Shown here: positions 25,483 to 34,922 of the stretch, piece after piece
How the letters are laid out: each line of letters starts with the position of its first letter
Position numbering within the stretch: the first letter of the stretch is position 1
NCBI GenBank assembly: GCA_001512965.1
Contig: LFRW01000018.1
Span: 1 to 57,733 of the forward strand
Direction: 5' to 3'
From: Methanomicrobia archaeon DTU008
GTDB taxonomy: Archaea; Thermoplasmatota; Thermoplasmata; Methanomassiliicoccales; Methanomassiliicoccaceae
Length of the DNA: 57,733 nucleotides
The notes under the pieces: generated by a model
Told to the model about the DNA's origin: nothing
Database searches by the model: none
The model's input: the letters and a program-made list of their open reading frames with translations, nothing else
Program-made: the position numbers and the translations under genes

Positions 25483-26271
25483 ATGGGGATAGATGAGATC
25501 AAGATCACGCGGAAGATCGTCGAGCGGTTCACGGACGAGTTCCTCGACAATCTGGACGTCGACATCGTCATAGCCGGGGCGGGGCCGGCCTCGCTCACTG
25601 CGGCAAGGTACCTGGCCAAGTCGGGGATGAAGGTGACCATTTTCGAGAGGAAGCTGACGCCTGGCGGCGGGATGTGGGGAGGCGGGATGACCTTCCCGGT
25701 CATAGTGGTGCAGGATGGGTCCAAGCACCTCCTTGAGGAGATAGGGGTGAAACTGACCGATGCCGGGGAAGGATATTACACCGCCGATTCGGTCGAGGCC
25801 GCGTCTAAGCTGATCGCAGCGGCCATCGACGCCGGGGCAAGGCTGTTCAACACAATCTCCGTGGAGGATGTCGTCATAAGGGAGGACCGGGTCAACGGCG
25901 TGGTCATCAACTCCAGCGCGGTCGAGGTGGCCGGCCTGCACGTGGACCCCCTCGCCATCCGCTCGAAGTACGTCATCGATGGTACGGGACATCCGGCCGA
26001 GGTCGTGCACATAGTGCAGCGCAAGGCAGGACGCCTGTCCACGCCATCAGGGGTCATAGAGGGTGAGAAGAGCATGTGGGCGGAGATGGGGGAGAACATG
26101 ACCGTCGAGAACACCATGGAGGTCTACCCCAACCTGTTCGTGACCGGTATGTGCTGCAACGCCGTCATGGGATCTCCCCGCATGGGACCCATCTTCGGCG
26201 GCATGCTGCTGTCGGGAAAGCGGGTCTCCGAGCTCATCATCGAGAAGGAGATGTCCCGGAAGGGCACGTGA
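25483..26271 (+). CDS. thi4: Thi4-family thiazole synthase (sulfide-dependent archaeal type)
   Basis: The product has 262 residues. DIVIAGAGPASLTAARYLAK is the FAD/NAD-binding loop, and FERKLTPGGGMWGGGM, DGTGHPAEVV and GMCCNAVMGSPRMGPIFGGM are Thi4 signatures. In yeast Thi4 a cysteine near the DGTGH segment donates its sulfur. Here the matching region reads GHPAEVVHIVQ with histidine and no cysteine, as in methanogen enzymes that use free sulfide catalytically. The product would feed ThiE upstream. Confidence 0.92.
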   Translation: MGIDEIKITRKIVERFTDEFLDNLDVDIVIAGAGPASLTAARYLAKSGMKVTIFERKLTPGGGMWGGGMTFPVIVVQDGSKHLLEEIGVKLTDAGEGYYTADSVEAASKLIAAAIDAGARLFNTISVEDVVIREDRVNGVVINSSAVEVAGLHVDPLAIRSKYVIDGTGHPAEVVHIVQRKAGRLSTPSGVIEGEKSMWAEMGENMTVENTMEVYPNLFVTGMCCNAVMGSPRMGPIFGGMLLSGKRVSELIIEKEMSRKGT

Positions 26272-26461
26272 CCTGCGCATCGGCATGAGGTGGACCCTCT
26301 TGGGCCCGTGGGGCCTATCCAGGCTCCGACCTTGGGCATGACGTCCCCGCGAGTCCAAAGGAGCGGTGGCGCATGATACGTTCCCCCGACCCTGCGGACA
26401 CGGCCGACGCCCATTTTATACAGGAACTGTATGCGCTTACATCGGCATCAGGACGTGTGAG

Positions 26462-26998
26462 ATGGCTCGGATATATGTTGTCACAGGCATGCCCGGAGCA
26501 GGCAAGGAGGAGTTCGTCAAGGTGGCCTTGAAGCGAGGTTTCAACATCGTTCGCATGGGAGATGTGGTCCGCCAAGAGGCTGCCGCTCGCGGCCTTGTAA
26601 TGACCGACAAGGAGGTCGGAGGTTTCGCCTCGGCAGAGCGCGAGAAGCATGGTCCGGGCATTTGGGCCATCCGCTGCATCCCCTTCATCGGAGGTCAGGA
26701 CACCGTCATCGATGGGTCTCGCAGCGTGCATGAACTGGAGGTTTTTAGGAACGAACTTGGCGGAAAGATGCGCCTTGTCGCCATACATGCATCGCCCTCG
26801 CTTCGCTTTGAACGTCTCAGACGGCGCAACAGGTCCGATGCCCCTAGAACCGAGGAGGAGTTCCGGCATAGGGACGAGAGGGAACTGGGGTGGGGATTGG
26901 GCGACCTGATCGCACAGGCCGACATCGTCATCGAGAACGAAGGCACGCTCAGCGAGTTCTATGATAAGGTCGAGGAGGTGCTGGACAGGCCATGGTGA
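26462..26998 (+). CDS. UPF0200 P-loop kinase-like protein
   Basis: The product has 178 residues from ATG 26462. YVVTGMPGAGKEEFVKVA is a Walker A loop; VIDGSRSVHELEVFR, FERLRRRNRSDAPRTEEEF and RDERELGWGLGDLI are typical of the archaeal UPF0200 group, related to adenylate and dephospho-CoA kinases. TATA element ttttatac (about 26413-26420) supports this start over the upstream frame. The substrate is not established. The stop overlaps the next gene's start. Confidence 0.82.
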   Translation: MARIYVVTGMPGAGKEEFVKVALKRGFNIVRMGDVVRQEAAARGLVMTDKEVGGFASAEREKHGPGIWAIRCIPFIGGQDTVIDGSRSVHELEVFRNELGGKMRLVAIHASPSLRFERLRRRNRSDAPRTEEEFRHRDERELGWGLGDLIAQADIVIENEGTLSEFYDKVEEVLDRPW

Positions 26999-27273
26999 AG
27001 TTCAAGGTCGTCCGACTGTGCAAGGAAGAGGCGATGACGATAGTGCCAACGGAGATCGCCAGATTTGATCTTGAGAAGGCGGCCGACCTTCTTCGAGGAG
27101 CGGGCTACCATGTCGACGACAAGGGAGTGATGGTTACCGCAACCATTGAAGACAAGGAGGTCACGATATACCCTAGCGGCCGCATGGTGGTCGCCGGCAT
27201 CAACGGCAAGGAAGAGGCGGGACAGGTGGCCGAAGCGACCTATTCCATGATCGAGCCGTCAAGGGAGTCTTGA
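26992..27273 (+). CDS. Small unknown protein with TBP-half-like repeat
   Basis: The product has 93 residues and its ATG lies inside the end of the UPF0200 gene, so the two are coupled. The segment EVTIYPSGRMVVAGINGKEE followed by AGQVAEATYSMIE resembles one half of the TATA-binding-protein/helix-grip fold. No catalytic residues stand out and there is no membrane segment. It may be a nucleic-acid-binding or accessory subunit; the resemblance is by eye and weak. Confidence 0.6.
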   Translation: MVKFKVVRLCKEEAMTIVPTEIARFDLEKAADLLRGAGYHVDDKGVMVTATIEDKEVTIYPSGRMVVAGINGKEEAGQVAEATYSMIEPSRES

Positions 27274-27406
27274 GGGAGCAGCGGCTTGCTCCATGCGCGC
27301 CACGGTCCATGTCGTTTCAACGATGAGGGGCGTCCAGACCATTGTCCGCAAGCATCGTTCTTCACCACCTCTGAATATAAATATTTGAATAAACTCTGAC
27401 CGCTTA

Positions 27407-28141
27407 ATGCTAGATCCAGGAAATATCGCCCTGGTCATCACACTATGCGCCCTGCTGTCCATCCTGTCCTACTGGTTCGGACTGCTGAGCGCGAGTGGAG
27501 CGCTGGCATCCTTCGCGGTCGGCGCGATCATCGGCAGTTTTGGTACGGTCGGCTGGCTGTTGACGCTCATAGCGTTCGTGTTCCTGGGATTCCTGGTGAC
27601 CAAGTACCGGTTCCAGGCGAAGAAGAGGATGAACGTCCAGGAAGGGGCCAAGGGTGAGAGGACATATCACAATGTGATCGCCAACGGCCTGGTGCCGGCA
27701 GCGGTGGCGGTCGTCTCCTTCGCCCTGGGACAGCAGGGCAGCGAGGTAGCCAGCCTGGCATTCATATCCTCGGTGGCAGTGGCGGCGGCCGACACGACCG
27801 CCAGTGAGCTGGGCGTGCTATCCAAGAACACATATCTCATCACAACCGGCGAGAAGGTTCCGGCGGGGGTGGACGGAGGGATCTCGTTGGCCGGGACGGC
27901 CGGCTGCATCGTGGCCTCGGTGGTGGCCTCTGCGGTAGGCTGGCTAGCGATCTTCCAGTCGCTGCCCTTCGATCCACTGATCGCCATCCCCATCACCATG
28001 GGCGTGGCAGGCTGCATGCTGGACAGCGTCGTTGGGGCCACGCTGGAGAGTCGAGGGATGATCAGCAAGCTGGGCAACAACATGATGACGATGGGGGTTG
28101 GCTCATTGCTGTCGACCGTGCTCTACATGCTTCTCGTCTGA
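27407..28141 (+). CDS. DUF92-family integral membrane protein
   Basis: The product has 244 residues with about six hydrophobic helices. FLVTKYRFQAKKRMNVQEGA, KGERTYHNVIANGLVPAAVA and AAADTTASELGVLSKNTYLI are DUF92/TIGR00297 signatures, as is the GVDGGISLAGTAGCI segment. Plant relatives phosphorylate phytyl phosphate, so a polyprenyl or isoprenoid phosphate role is plausible but unproven in archaea. A TATA element lies near 27376 and the leader is very short. Confidence 0.85.
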   Translation: MLDPGNIALVITLCALLSILSYWFGLLSASGALASFAVGAIIGSFGTVGWLLTLIAFVFLGFLVTKYRFQAKKRMNVQEGAKGERTYHNVIANGLVPAAVAVVSFALGQQGSEVASLAFISSVAVAAADTTASELGVLSKNTYLITTGEKVPAGVDGGISLAGTAGCIVASVVASAVGWLAIFQSLPFDPLIAIPITMGVAGCMLDSVVGATLESRGMISKLGNNMMTMGVGSLLSTVLYMLLV

Positions 28142-28160
28142 GAGGCATGGTTGAGAAATC

Positions 28161-28169
28161 GTTATATAT
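28161..28169 (+). promoter_or_regulatory. TATA element of the 5S rRNA gene
   Basis: The word gttatatat lies about 27-30 bases before the 5' end of the 5S rRNA. Confidence 0.6.
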
Positions 28170-28189
28170 GAGGCCATCATTGAGCGATT

Positions 28190-28314
28190 TGGTGTGACGG
28201 CCATAGCGGCGGGGATACACCCGGTCCCATCCGAACCCGGAAGTTAAGCCCGCCCGCGTTTCGTGCTGTACTGCGGTGCGCGAGCCCGCGGGAACCACGA
28301 GACGCTGTCAGCCA
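28190..28314 (+). rRNA. 5S ribosomal RNA, unlinked from 16S/23S
   Basis: Conserved 5S blocks are visible: GGCCATAGCGGCGGGG, the loop CCATCCGAACCCGGAAGTTAAG and GTACTGCGGTGCGCGAG. The ends are set from the usual spacing around these blocks and may be off by a few bases. Protein genes lie on both sides and no other rRNA is in the window, an arrangement known in Thermoplasmata. Confidence 0.92.
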
Positions 28315-28430
28315 CTTTTCTATCATCATCGTTCTGTGACATATCCGATAGGTTCTGTTCTCTAGCTGCCATCTTGGCAAGAAGGGTTTTATCACCAGCA
28401 AGATGTTCACCAAGGACATCTGGTGCCAGC

Positions 28431-29231
28431 ATGGATGTTCCTTCTGACATACTGACCGTTTCAGCCGCCCTCATCGCTCTCTCGGCCATCGCATGGTTCG
28501 AGCTGAGATATATCAAACGACGGCAGGGGGAACGCGCCGATGCGGAGTTGGAGAAGGATCACGCCTACAATTCCTTGGCCACCTTCAAGGCGGTGGCGGC
28601 CTCGCTTCGTTCTCAGGGTCGAGACACCTCTGAGGCCGACGTCCTTCTGATCCAGGCCGAGGGCGCCTTTGAACGACGCCAGTATATTGAATGCAAGGAA
28701 CTGGCGGAGCGTGCCAAGATCGCCCTCCGGAACGCTCCGTCGGCAGGGACGTTGGACGGGCGGACGGGATCGGAGGGAGAAGGGAAAGTGGGCGGACCGT
28801 TCCCCATGACGCGGTCGATGGGAGCAAGGAAGGTCCCCCCTAACTACCTGGAATCCAGGTTCGTCATGGAATGCGCCCACTCCCTTATGGATAAGGCGGA
28901 CGAGCACCGGCGGGAGGCTGCACGTCACATGCTGGACGATGCGAAGGCCTGCTTCGAGGCGGCCGATTACGACGAAGCGCTGCGACATGCGGCGAGGGCC
29001 AAGAGGACGCTGGAAGGCATGGAGGACTTGGACCCCGCCTTGGATCGTGAGGGTGGTCCGTCCCCTCGGAAGGAGCCTTTCGGAACATGCGCCGGATGTG
29101 GCGCCATCCTCGCCACTGGAGATGTTTTCTGCCATTCATGCGGCAGGCGTGCCCCGAGGTCATGTCCCAGCTGCTCGGCGGAAGCGATCGATGGCGATAA
29201 CTATTGCCGCAGATGCGGAACCAGTCTTTGA
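28431..29231 (+). CDS. Membrane-anchored helical protein with C-terminal double zinc ribbon
   Basis: The product has 266 residues from ATG 28431. Residues about 8-26 (ILTVSAALIALSAIAWFEL) form a single transmembrane helix followed by RYIKRRQ, which orients the rest to the cytoplasm. The middle has two helical hairpins (AEGAFERRQYIECKELAERA; AKACFEAADYDEALRHAARA) like TPR-type pairs. The end carries CAGCGAILATGDVFCHSCG and CPSCSAEAIDGDNYCRRCG, two zinc ribbons. TATA element gttttatc near 28385-28392 supports this start. Function is unknown. Confidence 0.75.
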   Translation: MDVPSDILTVSAALIALSAIAWFELRYIKRRQGERADAELEKDHAYNSLATFKAVAASLRSQGRDTSEADVLLIQAEGAFERRQYIECKELAERAKIALRNAPSAGTLDGRTGSEGEGKVGGPFPMTRSMGARKVPPNYLESRFVMECAHSLMDKADEHRREAARHMLDDAKACFEAADYDEALRHAARAKRTLEGMEDLDPALDREGGPSPRKEPFGTCAGCGAILATGDVFCHSCGRRAPRSCPSCSAEAIDGDNYCRRCGTSL

Positions 29232-29322
29232 TCGAAGATGACGATCTGCGTATCGCGGACCACGTGCTACGATGAACGACTAATTGTTTTAATAATGTCC
29301 AGCACATGCTCCGCTGATATCG

Positions 29323-30102
29323 ATGATGCTGGTCAAGCTCGGAGGCAGTGTTATCACTGATAAAACCCAGTATCGCACGTTCCGCGAGGATGTCCTGTCG
29401 CGACTGGTAGGTGAGATCGTATCCGCCGGGAAGGAGGTCGTCCTGATACATGGGGCAGGCTCGTTCGGCCATGTCCTGGCTTCCGAGCATCATATACAGA
29501 ACGGTTACACCGATGAGTCCCAGATACCTGCAGCTGCCAAGGTCATGGAAGATGTGAGGGACCTCAACCTGCGCGTTATGAGGGTTTTGAACGATGGGGG
29601 GCTTCCGAGCGCATCGCTGCCCCCCAGTGCTGTTGCCACATTGCGGAGCGGCGAGCTGGACGAACTGAACGTCGACCTGTTCCGCCGCTACCTGGAGGTG
29701 GGCATCTGCCCCGTGACCTTCGGCGACGTTGCCTTGGACAGTGAACGCCGGTTCGGCATCTGTTCGGGAGATCATCTGATGGAGCGCCTGGCAAGGGAAC
29801 TTCGTCCGGAGCGGGTGATATTCGTATCGGACATCGACGGCGTGTTCACCGCCGATCCATCCAGCGATCCAGACGCGATGCTGATCGAGGTCGTGGACCG
29901 GACGATCCTGGACTCCCTGCCCCGAACCCAGCGGTGCGCCGACGTCACGGGCAGCATCTTCGGCAAGATCGAGAAAATGTTGAGGATCGCTTCATGGGGA
30001 GGGGACGCCATAGTCCTGAACGGGAACGTCCCGGGACGATTGGGAGCAGCGCTCCGGGGTGAAGCGGTCAGGGGCTCCAGGGTCAGAGGCGATGCCATAT
30101 GA
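29323..30102 (+). CDS. ipk: Isopentenyl phosphate kinase
   Basis: The product has 259 residues of the amino-acid kinase fold. LVKLGGSVITDKTQYRTFR, VLIHGAGSFGHVLA (catalytic His region), FGDVALD, SGDHLMERLA and FVSDIDGVFTADP are archaeal IPK marks. It phosphorylates isopentenyl phosphate to IPP in the archaeal mevalonate route. It overlaps the next gene by four bases and leads a three-gene isoprenoid operon. Confidence 0.93.
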   Translation: MMLVKLGGSVITDKTQYRTFREDVLSRLVGEIVSAGKEVVLIHGAGSFGHVLASEHHIQNGYTDESQIPAAAKVMEDVRDLNLRVMRVLNDGGLPSASLPPSAVATLRSGELDELNVDLFRRYLEVGICPVTFGDVALDSERRFGICSGDHLMERLARELRPERVIFVSDIDGVFTADPSSDPDAMLIEVVDRTILDSLPRTQRCADVTGSIFGKIEKMLRIASWGGDAIVLNGNVPGRLGAALRGEAVRGSRVRGDAI

Positions 30103-31160
30103 GCGACATCGAGAAAAGGAAGGCCGATCACATTCAAGTAAGCCTGGAGGAGGATGTGGCCAACAGCCACAACTACTGGGACGACCTGCACCTGATCCAC
30201 GATTCTCTACCCGAGGTGGACCTCGACGAGATCGACACGACCACCGTGCTGTTCGGGAGGAAGTTGTCCGCCCCCCTCATGGTCACGGCCATAACAGGCG
30301 GATATAACGATGCGACGAAGGTGAACCTGAACCTGGCGGAGGCCTGCGCATCCTTGGGGATCGCCCTGGGCATCGGGAGCCAGCGGGCCGCCATCGAGCG
30401 AGGGGACCGCGCCAGCTATGAGGTCATACGGGATGTCGGCGTGCCGCTGGTAGTGGCCAACCTGGGCGCTCCCCAGCTCATACCCCAGGCGCACAAGGAG
30501 GCGTTCGGGACGGAGCAGGCGAGGGAGGCCATGGAGATGGTCGGGGCCGATGTCCTCGCCGTTCACCTGAACTACCTTCAGGAAGTGGCGCAACCGGAGG
30601 GCGACACTCGAGCCCGAGGATGTCTGGACGCCATACGCTCACTTGCCAGGGAGGTCCCCTGCATCGCCAAGGAGACCGGTGCCGGGATCTCCAGGGAAAC
30701 GGCGCTTAGGCTCAAGGGCGCCGGTGTGATCGGATTCGACATATCGGGGACCAGCGGGACAAGTTTCTCCAAGGTGGAGCTGCATCGCTCACGCCGGATG
30801 GGCAACGCGCGATGCGTCGCCATAGGCGAGACGTTCGCCGAATGGGGCATACCGGCTCCAATATCGGTCAGGCTGGCCCAGGTCGGTCTTCCGATCATTG
30901 CCAGCGGAGGCATCGTCGATGGCCTCAAGGCCGCGAAGAGCATAGCCACGGGAGCGCAGTGCGCCGGCCTGGCCAGGGCGGTGCTGAAGGATGCCATGAT
31001 ATCGGCCGAAGCGGCGGAGGAGCGGCTGCGCACCATCATCGAGGAGTTGAAGGTGGGGATGTTCCTGACAGGTTCTTCCACCGTACAGCAGCTGGCCAGC
31101 AAGAAGGTCGTATTCACTGGCCCCGCCCGCGAGTGGGGACTTGAGATGGAGGTGATCTAG
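30099..31160 (+). CDS. fni: Type 2 isopentenyl-diphosphate delta-isomerase
   Basis: The product has 353 residues. RKADHIQVSLEEDV, LSAPLMVTAITGGYND, GIGSQRAAIE, LNYLQEVAQPEGDT, GFDISGTSGTSFSKVE and IIASGGIVDGLKAAKSIATG are hallmarks of the FMN- and NADPH-dependent TIM-barrel enzyme. It converts IPP to DMAPP, taking the product of the upstream kinase and supplying the prenyl synthase encoded two bases downstream. Confidence 0.95.
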   Translation: MSDIEKRKADHIQVSLEEDVANSHNYWDDLHLIHDSLPEVDLDEIDTTTVLFGRKLSAPLMVTAITGGYNDATKVNLNLAEACASLGIALGIGSQRAAIERGDRASYEVIRDVGVPLVVANLGAPQLIPQAHKEAFGTEQAREAMEMVGADVLAVHLNYLQEVAQPEGDTRARGCLDAIRSLAREVPCIAKETGAGISRETALRLKGAGVIGFDISGTSGTSFSKVELHRSRRMGNARCVAIGETFAEWGIPAPISVRLAQVGLPIIASGGIVDGLKAAKSIATGAQCAGLARAVLKDAMISAEAAEERLRTIIEELKVGMFLTGSSTVQQLASKKVVFTGPAREWGLEMEVI

Positions 31161-31162
31161 AC

Positions 31163-32158
31163 ATGGACGTGATTGCAGATCTGGAGGAGAGAGCGAAGCG
31201 GGTGAACGAAGCGATAGCATCCTACCTGGAGAGCGGGGAGAATCAGAAACTCCTCCTTGCGGTCCAGCATTACCCTTCCGCCGGCGGCAAGCGCCTCCGC
31301 CCGGTGCTGGCAGAGGTGGTCGCCCAGGCGGTCGGCGGAGCTGGAGAGAAGGCCGTGCCCTTCGGTGCGGCCATCGAGATCATTCACAACTTCACGCTTG
31401 TGCACGACGATGTGATGGACAACGACAGCATGAGGAGGGGTCGGCCAAGCGTTCACGTCCTGTTCGACGTGCCGACCGCGATCATTGCCGGTGACGCGCT
31501 GTTCGCCCGCGCCTTCGAAACGCTGTCCGATGTCGACGTTCCGCCCCAGTCCACCCGACGGCTGCTGAAGCTGACCGCTCATGCGGTCTGGCTGATCGCT
31601 GAAGGGCAGCAGGAGGACATGGACTTCGAGAGGATACCACCCACTGAACTGGCCATCGGCGACTACGAGCGCATGATCTGGAAGAAGACCGCCGTATTGT
31701 TCGAGTGCGCCGCGGAGGGTGGCGCCATCATCGCCGGAGGAACCGAGGAGCAGATCGACGCCATGCGCGACTACGCCCGCAGTCTTGGCATCGGATTCCA
31801 GATCTACGACGATGTCCTCGCCCTGCTAGGAGACAAGAATACGACCGGGAAGCCTGTCGGGAATGACATTCGCAATGGCAAGAGGACGCTCATCGTACTC
31901 CATGCGCTCCAGAACCTGGCCGCCGATGATCCCCGACGCACCGCCTTGCTGACGGCCCTCGGGAATGCTAACGCCACGCCCGAGCAGATAGATGCGGCCA
32001 TTCAGGCCCTGCAAGATTGCGGGAGCATAGACTACGCGCTAGAGGTGGCGCGCCAGCATGCAGCCCAGGGGAAGAAGCATCTTGAGGTTCTCAAGCCCAG
32101 TCCTGAAAGGGACTTCCTGGCCGCCATCATCGACTACGCGGTCAACAGGAAGAGCTAA
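31163..32158 (+). CDS. idsA: Polyprenyl (geranylgeranyl) diphosphate synthase
   Basis: The product has 331 residues. GGKRLRPVLAEVVAQAVGG, LVHDDVMDNDSMRRGRPSVH (first Asp-rich motif) and GIGFQIYDDVLALLGD (second motif, with its third Asp replaced by Ala) identify a trans-prenyltransferase. It extends DMAPP with IPP to the chains used for archaeal ether lipids; the chain length cannot be read reliably. It is the last gene of the isoprenoid operon and overlaps convergent radB by four bases. Confidence 0.93.
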   Translation: MDVIADLEERAKRVNEAIASYLESGENQKLLLAVQHYPSAGGKRLRPVLAEVVAQAVGGAGEKAVPFGAAIEIIHNFTLVHDDVMDNDSMRRGRPSVHVLFDVPTAIIAGDALFARAFETLSDVDVPPQSTRRLLKLTAHAVWLIAEGQQEDMDFERIPPTELAIGDYERMIWKKTAVLFECAAEGGAIIAGGTEEQIDAMRDYARSLGIGFQIYDDVLALLGDKNTTGKPVGNDIRNGKRTLIVLHALQNLAADDPRRTALLTALGNANATPEQIDAAIQALQDCGSIDYALEVARQHAAQGKKHLEVLKPSPERDFLAAIIDYAVNRKS

Positions 32159-32823
32159 CAGGAGATCCCGTCGGCGGTGAGCTGGAAGTCGGCCACCAGG
32201 CCCTCGGGGAGGCTCCGGTGCTTCATCAGCACCGCCCTCCGTCGTCCAGGTCCCGCCCTGTCGATGCGAACGATGGTCTTGGCGTTGTGATGAAGGGCAT
32301 GCCCGCCCAGCGCCTCATAGTTGCCGGTCTCGACGTCCGTATATACCTGCGACGTCACCAACACCGGCAGCGCCTTTTCTCTGGCGACGTTGGTGAGCTT
32401 GGTCGACTGTCCGGCCAGCGATCGTCGTTCGCCCCTCTCCTCCTCCCTCGAGGTCAGGCGGTAATGCATGCTGATGGAATCGACGATCAACATCCCGATG
32501 TCCACGTTGCTCTGCGCCAGCTTGATCGCCTTGTCCACCATCCTCTCCTGCTCGTCGAAGCTGCGGATGTTGGAGAACAGTATGTTCTTGGTCACCGTCT
32601 CGAAGTCGTCGCCCGCGATCTGCCGCAAGCGCTCCATCGATACGCCCTCGGTATCGATGTAGATCACCTTCTTGCCCTGGCGGGCGACCTCCGCGGCAAG
32701 GAGCAGGCACAGTGTTGTCTTTCCCGTTCCCGACTCGCCGTAGAGAAGCGTCAGGCATCCGGCCTCGACGCCCCCCTCTAGCATGGCGTCGATCGTGCCG
32801 CATCCGAACGCTAGCCTGTCCAT
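32155..32823 (-). CDS. radB: DNA repair and recombination protein RadB
   Basis: The product has 222 residues, the usual RadB length (a RecA/RadA core without an N-terminal HhH domain). LLYGESGTGKTTLCLLLA is Walker A, MLIVDSISMHYRLT is Walker B, and VLVTSQVYTDVE and LGGHALHHNAKTIVRID follow the RecA pattern. It is a RadA paralogue that assists recombination. It lies 42 bases after the MFS gene on the same strand. Confidence 0.92.
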   Translation of the reverse strand: MDRLAFGCGTIDAMLEGGVEAGCLTLLYGESGTGKTTLCLLLAAEVARQGKKVIYIDTEGVSMERLRQIAGDDFETVTKNILFSNIRSFDEQERMVDKAIKLAQSNVDIGMLIVDSISMHYRLTSREEERGERRSLAGQSTKLTNVAREKALPVLVTSQVYTDVETGNYEALGGHALHHNAKTIVRIDRAGPGRRRAVLMKHRSLPEGLVADFQLTADGISC

Positions 32824-32865
32824 AGGATGGTGGTAGGTGATTATCGGTCATAATCCTTGCCCTGG

Positions 32866-34107
32866 CTAGCCAGGACCACGAAGGGGGACCTCATAGACCC
32901 GGAAATGAAAGACCACGAGAGCGCTGGCGACCAGGAGCCCGATCATGAGCGGCAGGGCCGAATCGTACGAGCCGGTGGCCGACGCGATCGTTCCGAACGT
33001 GATGGGGCCGAGAGCGCCTACTCCATTGGCGATGCCGTTGACCAGGCCAGTGGCGGTGCAGGTCAGTTTGGACCGGCATGTACCCTGCAGCATTGTGAAC
33101 ACGTTGGGCCCCATCACCGAGAGGAAGAAGAACACCATGGCCAGGACCATCACGACCTCGATCTTTCCATAGGTCTGCGTCACGATGAAGATGGAGACCC
33201 CGGCCAGTAGGAGGAAGGATGCGGTTATGGCCGCCCTTCGGCCGGTGCGATCGCTCAGGTACGACCCGACCGCCAGACCGGCGAACGTACCCAGGTATGG
33301 AAGGCTGGCCGCCCACACCAGCTCATCGTCGGTGAAGCCCCTCGCCAATAGAAGGAACGTGGGCAGCCACAGTGAGAGGCCCCACCACACCTGGGTCTCC
33401 AGTGTCTGGGCCAAGATGAGGGTCGTAAGTCCCTTGACCTTCAGCGCTTCACGGAGGTTGCGGCATGTGAGCAGGAAATTGTCCTTGAGCCCTTTCACAT
33501 CGCAATCTATGGGGCCCTCCGGAGTGTCCTGAAGGTATCTCCAGATCGGGACGAGAATGAGGAAACCGGCCACCGCCAGGACGATGAACATCACGTTCCA
33601 GCTCGTGGCCATGATAAGCGGGAGAAGCAGCAAGGGGGACAGTAGGTTGGACATCCCGGTCGATGAATGATACAGCGAGTTCATTCGGGACCTGAGCCGG
33701 GCAGGGTACCATGCCTGGGTGGCCCTGCTGGCCGCTGGAAAGAGCACCCCCTGGGTTAGGCCCAGGGTCACCCTCAGCAGGACGAACGCCGAGTAGAAGA
33801 TGCCGAGCAGGCCGGTGAGCAGCGTCACCACCGACCAGCTGGCCACGGCGATGAGGATGCCTTTTCTTGGCCCATAGCAGTCCACCAGCGGACTGATGAG
33901 GATGTTGGATAGGCCATAGCCGACAAGGAACACTCCCAGCAGGACACCGCCGAGCGAGCCGATCTGGGCAGGGGTCCAGTCGAAATCCTCTGCCACGAAC
34001 GGTATCGCCACTGACAGGCTCACCCTTACGAGGTAGCCGATGAGCACCGAGAGGAACAATAGTACCGCGACTATCGTCGCCTTCCGTTGTCGCTCACGGG
34101 GGTCCAT
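32866..34107 (-). CDS. Major facilitator superfamily transporter
   Basis: The product has 413 residues with about 12 hydrophobic helices. The MFS loop motifs appear as LISPLVDCYGPRKGILIAV (loop 2-3) and YLSDRTGRRAAITASFLLL (loop 8-9). RVTLGLTQGVLFPAASRATQ and the pattern as a whole resemble anion:cation symporters or sugar-phosphate-type carriers. A short A/T-rich element about 27 bases upstream suits a leaderless ATG at 34107. The substrate is unknown. Confidence 0.88.
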   Translation of the reverse strand: MDPRERQRKATIVAVLLFLSVLIGYLVRVSLSVAIPFVAEDFDWTPAQIGSLGGVLLGVFLVGYGLSNILISPLVDCYGPRKGILIAVASWSVVTLLTGLLGIFYSAFVLLRVTLGLTQGVLFPAASRATQAWYPARLRSRMNSLYHSSTGMSNLLSPLLLLPLIMATSWNVMFIVLAVAGFLILVPIWRYLQDTPEGPIDCDVKGLKDNFLLTCRNLREALKVKGLTTLILAQTLETQVWWGLSLWLPTFLLLARGFTDDELVWAASLPYLGTFAGLAVGSYLSDRTGRRAAITASFLLLAGVSIFIVTQTYGKIEVVMVLAMVFFFLSVMGPNVFTMLQGTCRSKLTCTATGLVNGIANGVGALGPITFGTIASATGSYDSALPLMIGLLVASALVVFHFRVYEVPLRGPG

Positions 34108-34307
34108 CGATGCTTTGTTCCATCGTCCTCTTTATCGTACTTTCGGACGATGACGATCCTTCCGCGGCGGATGCACGTTCACAAGGCACCGAGCTCAGCA
34201 TGGGACGGTCCATGTCCTGTCATCATGTCATATGCCTAGAGTTGAAGGTCAAGGACCTCGTGCCGTTCTCTGAAAAGGTTATCTATCGATTGTTCATTGC
34301 TCGAGGC

Positions 34308-34922
34308 ATGGATATCATTCAGCGTGGGGCCGAGGCGGAGATCCGGCGAGGAAAGTGGCTGGGCCGCGACGTCATAATCAAGAGCAGGGTCCCCAAGAGC
34401 TATCGGCTCCCTGAGATGGACCGCTCCCTCCGCAACATGCGGACGAGGAACGAAGCCCGCCTCATCCATGAGGCCAGGGAAGCCGGCGTTCCCACGCCGA
34501 TCATTTACGACATCGATACCGTGAACGCCGAGATGACCATGGAGTTCATAGACGGCCTCAGGGTCAAGGATGAACTGGGGAGGTCCGCCCCGGATGAGGT
34601 GCGCGACCTCCTGAGGGAGATGGGGCGCTCCATCGCCTACCTCCACCGCTGTGGCATAGTGCACGGGGACCTGACGACCTCGAACATGATAATGAGCAAG
34701 GGGCGCATGTGGTTCATCGACTTCTCCCTGGGTTCCAGATGTGCATCGGTGGAGGAGATGGGAGTGGACATACATCTCCTGAAGGAGTCGTTCCAATCCG
34801 CCCATCCCGAGCTGCTCGATCGTTTCCATATCATATTGGAATCATACAAGGAGAACTTCGAAAGAGCCGATGAGATCGTTCGCAAGGCGAAGGAGATCAG
34901 CAGCCGGGGGAGGTATACATGA
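34308..34922 (+). CDS. bud32: KEOPS kinase/ATPase Bud32
   Basis: The product has 204 residues from ATG 34308. RGAEAEIRRGKWLGRDVIIK, RNEARLIHEAREAGVPTP, GIVHGDLTTSNMIM and MWFIDFSLG are the reduced kinase motifs of Bud32. It works in KEOPS with Kae1 for the t6A37 tRNA modification. Many archaea fuse Bud32 to Kae1; here it is separate. A TATA element (about 34277-34285) supports this leaderless start and excludes an upstream extension. It overlaps the ITPase gene by four bases. Confidence 0.93.
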   Translation: MDIIQRGAEAEIRRGKWLGRDVIIKSRVPKSYRLPEMDRSLRNMRTRNEARLIHEAREAGVPTPIIYDIDTVNAEMTMEFIDGLRVKDELGRSAPDEVRDLLREMGRSIAYLHRCGIVHGDLTTSNMIMSKGRMWFIDFSLGSRCASVEEMGVDIHLLKESFQSAHPELLDRFHIILESYKENFERADEIVRKAKEISSRGRYT

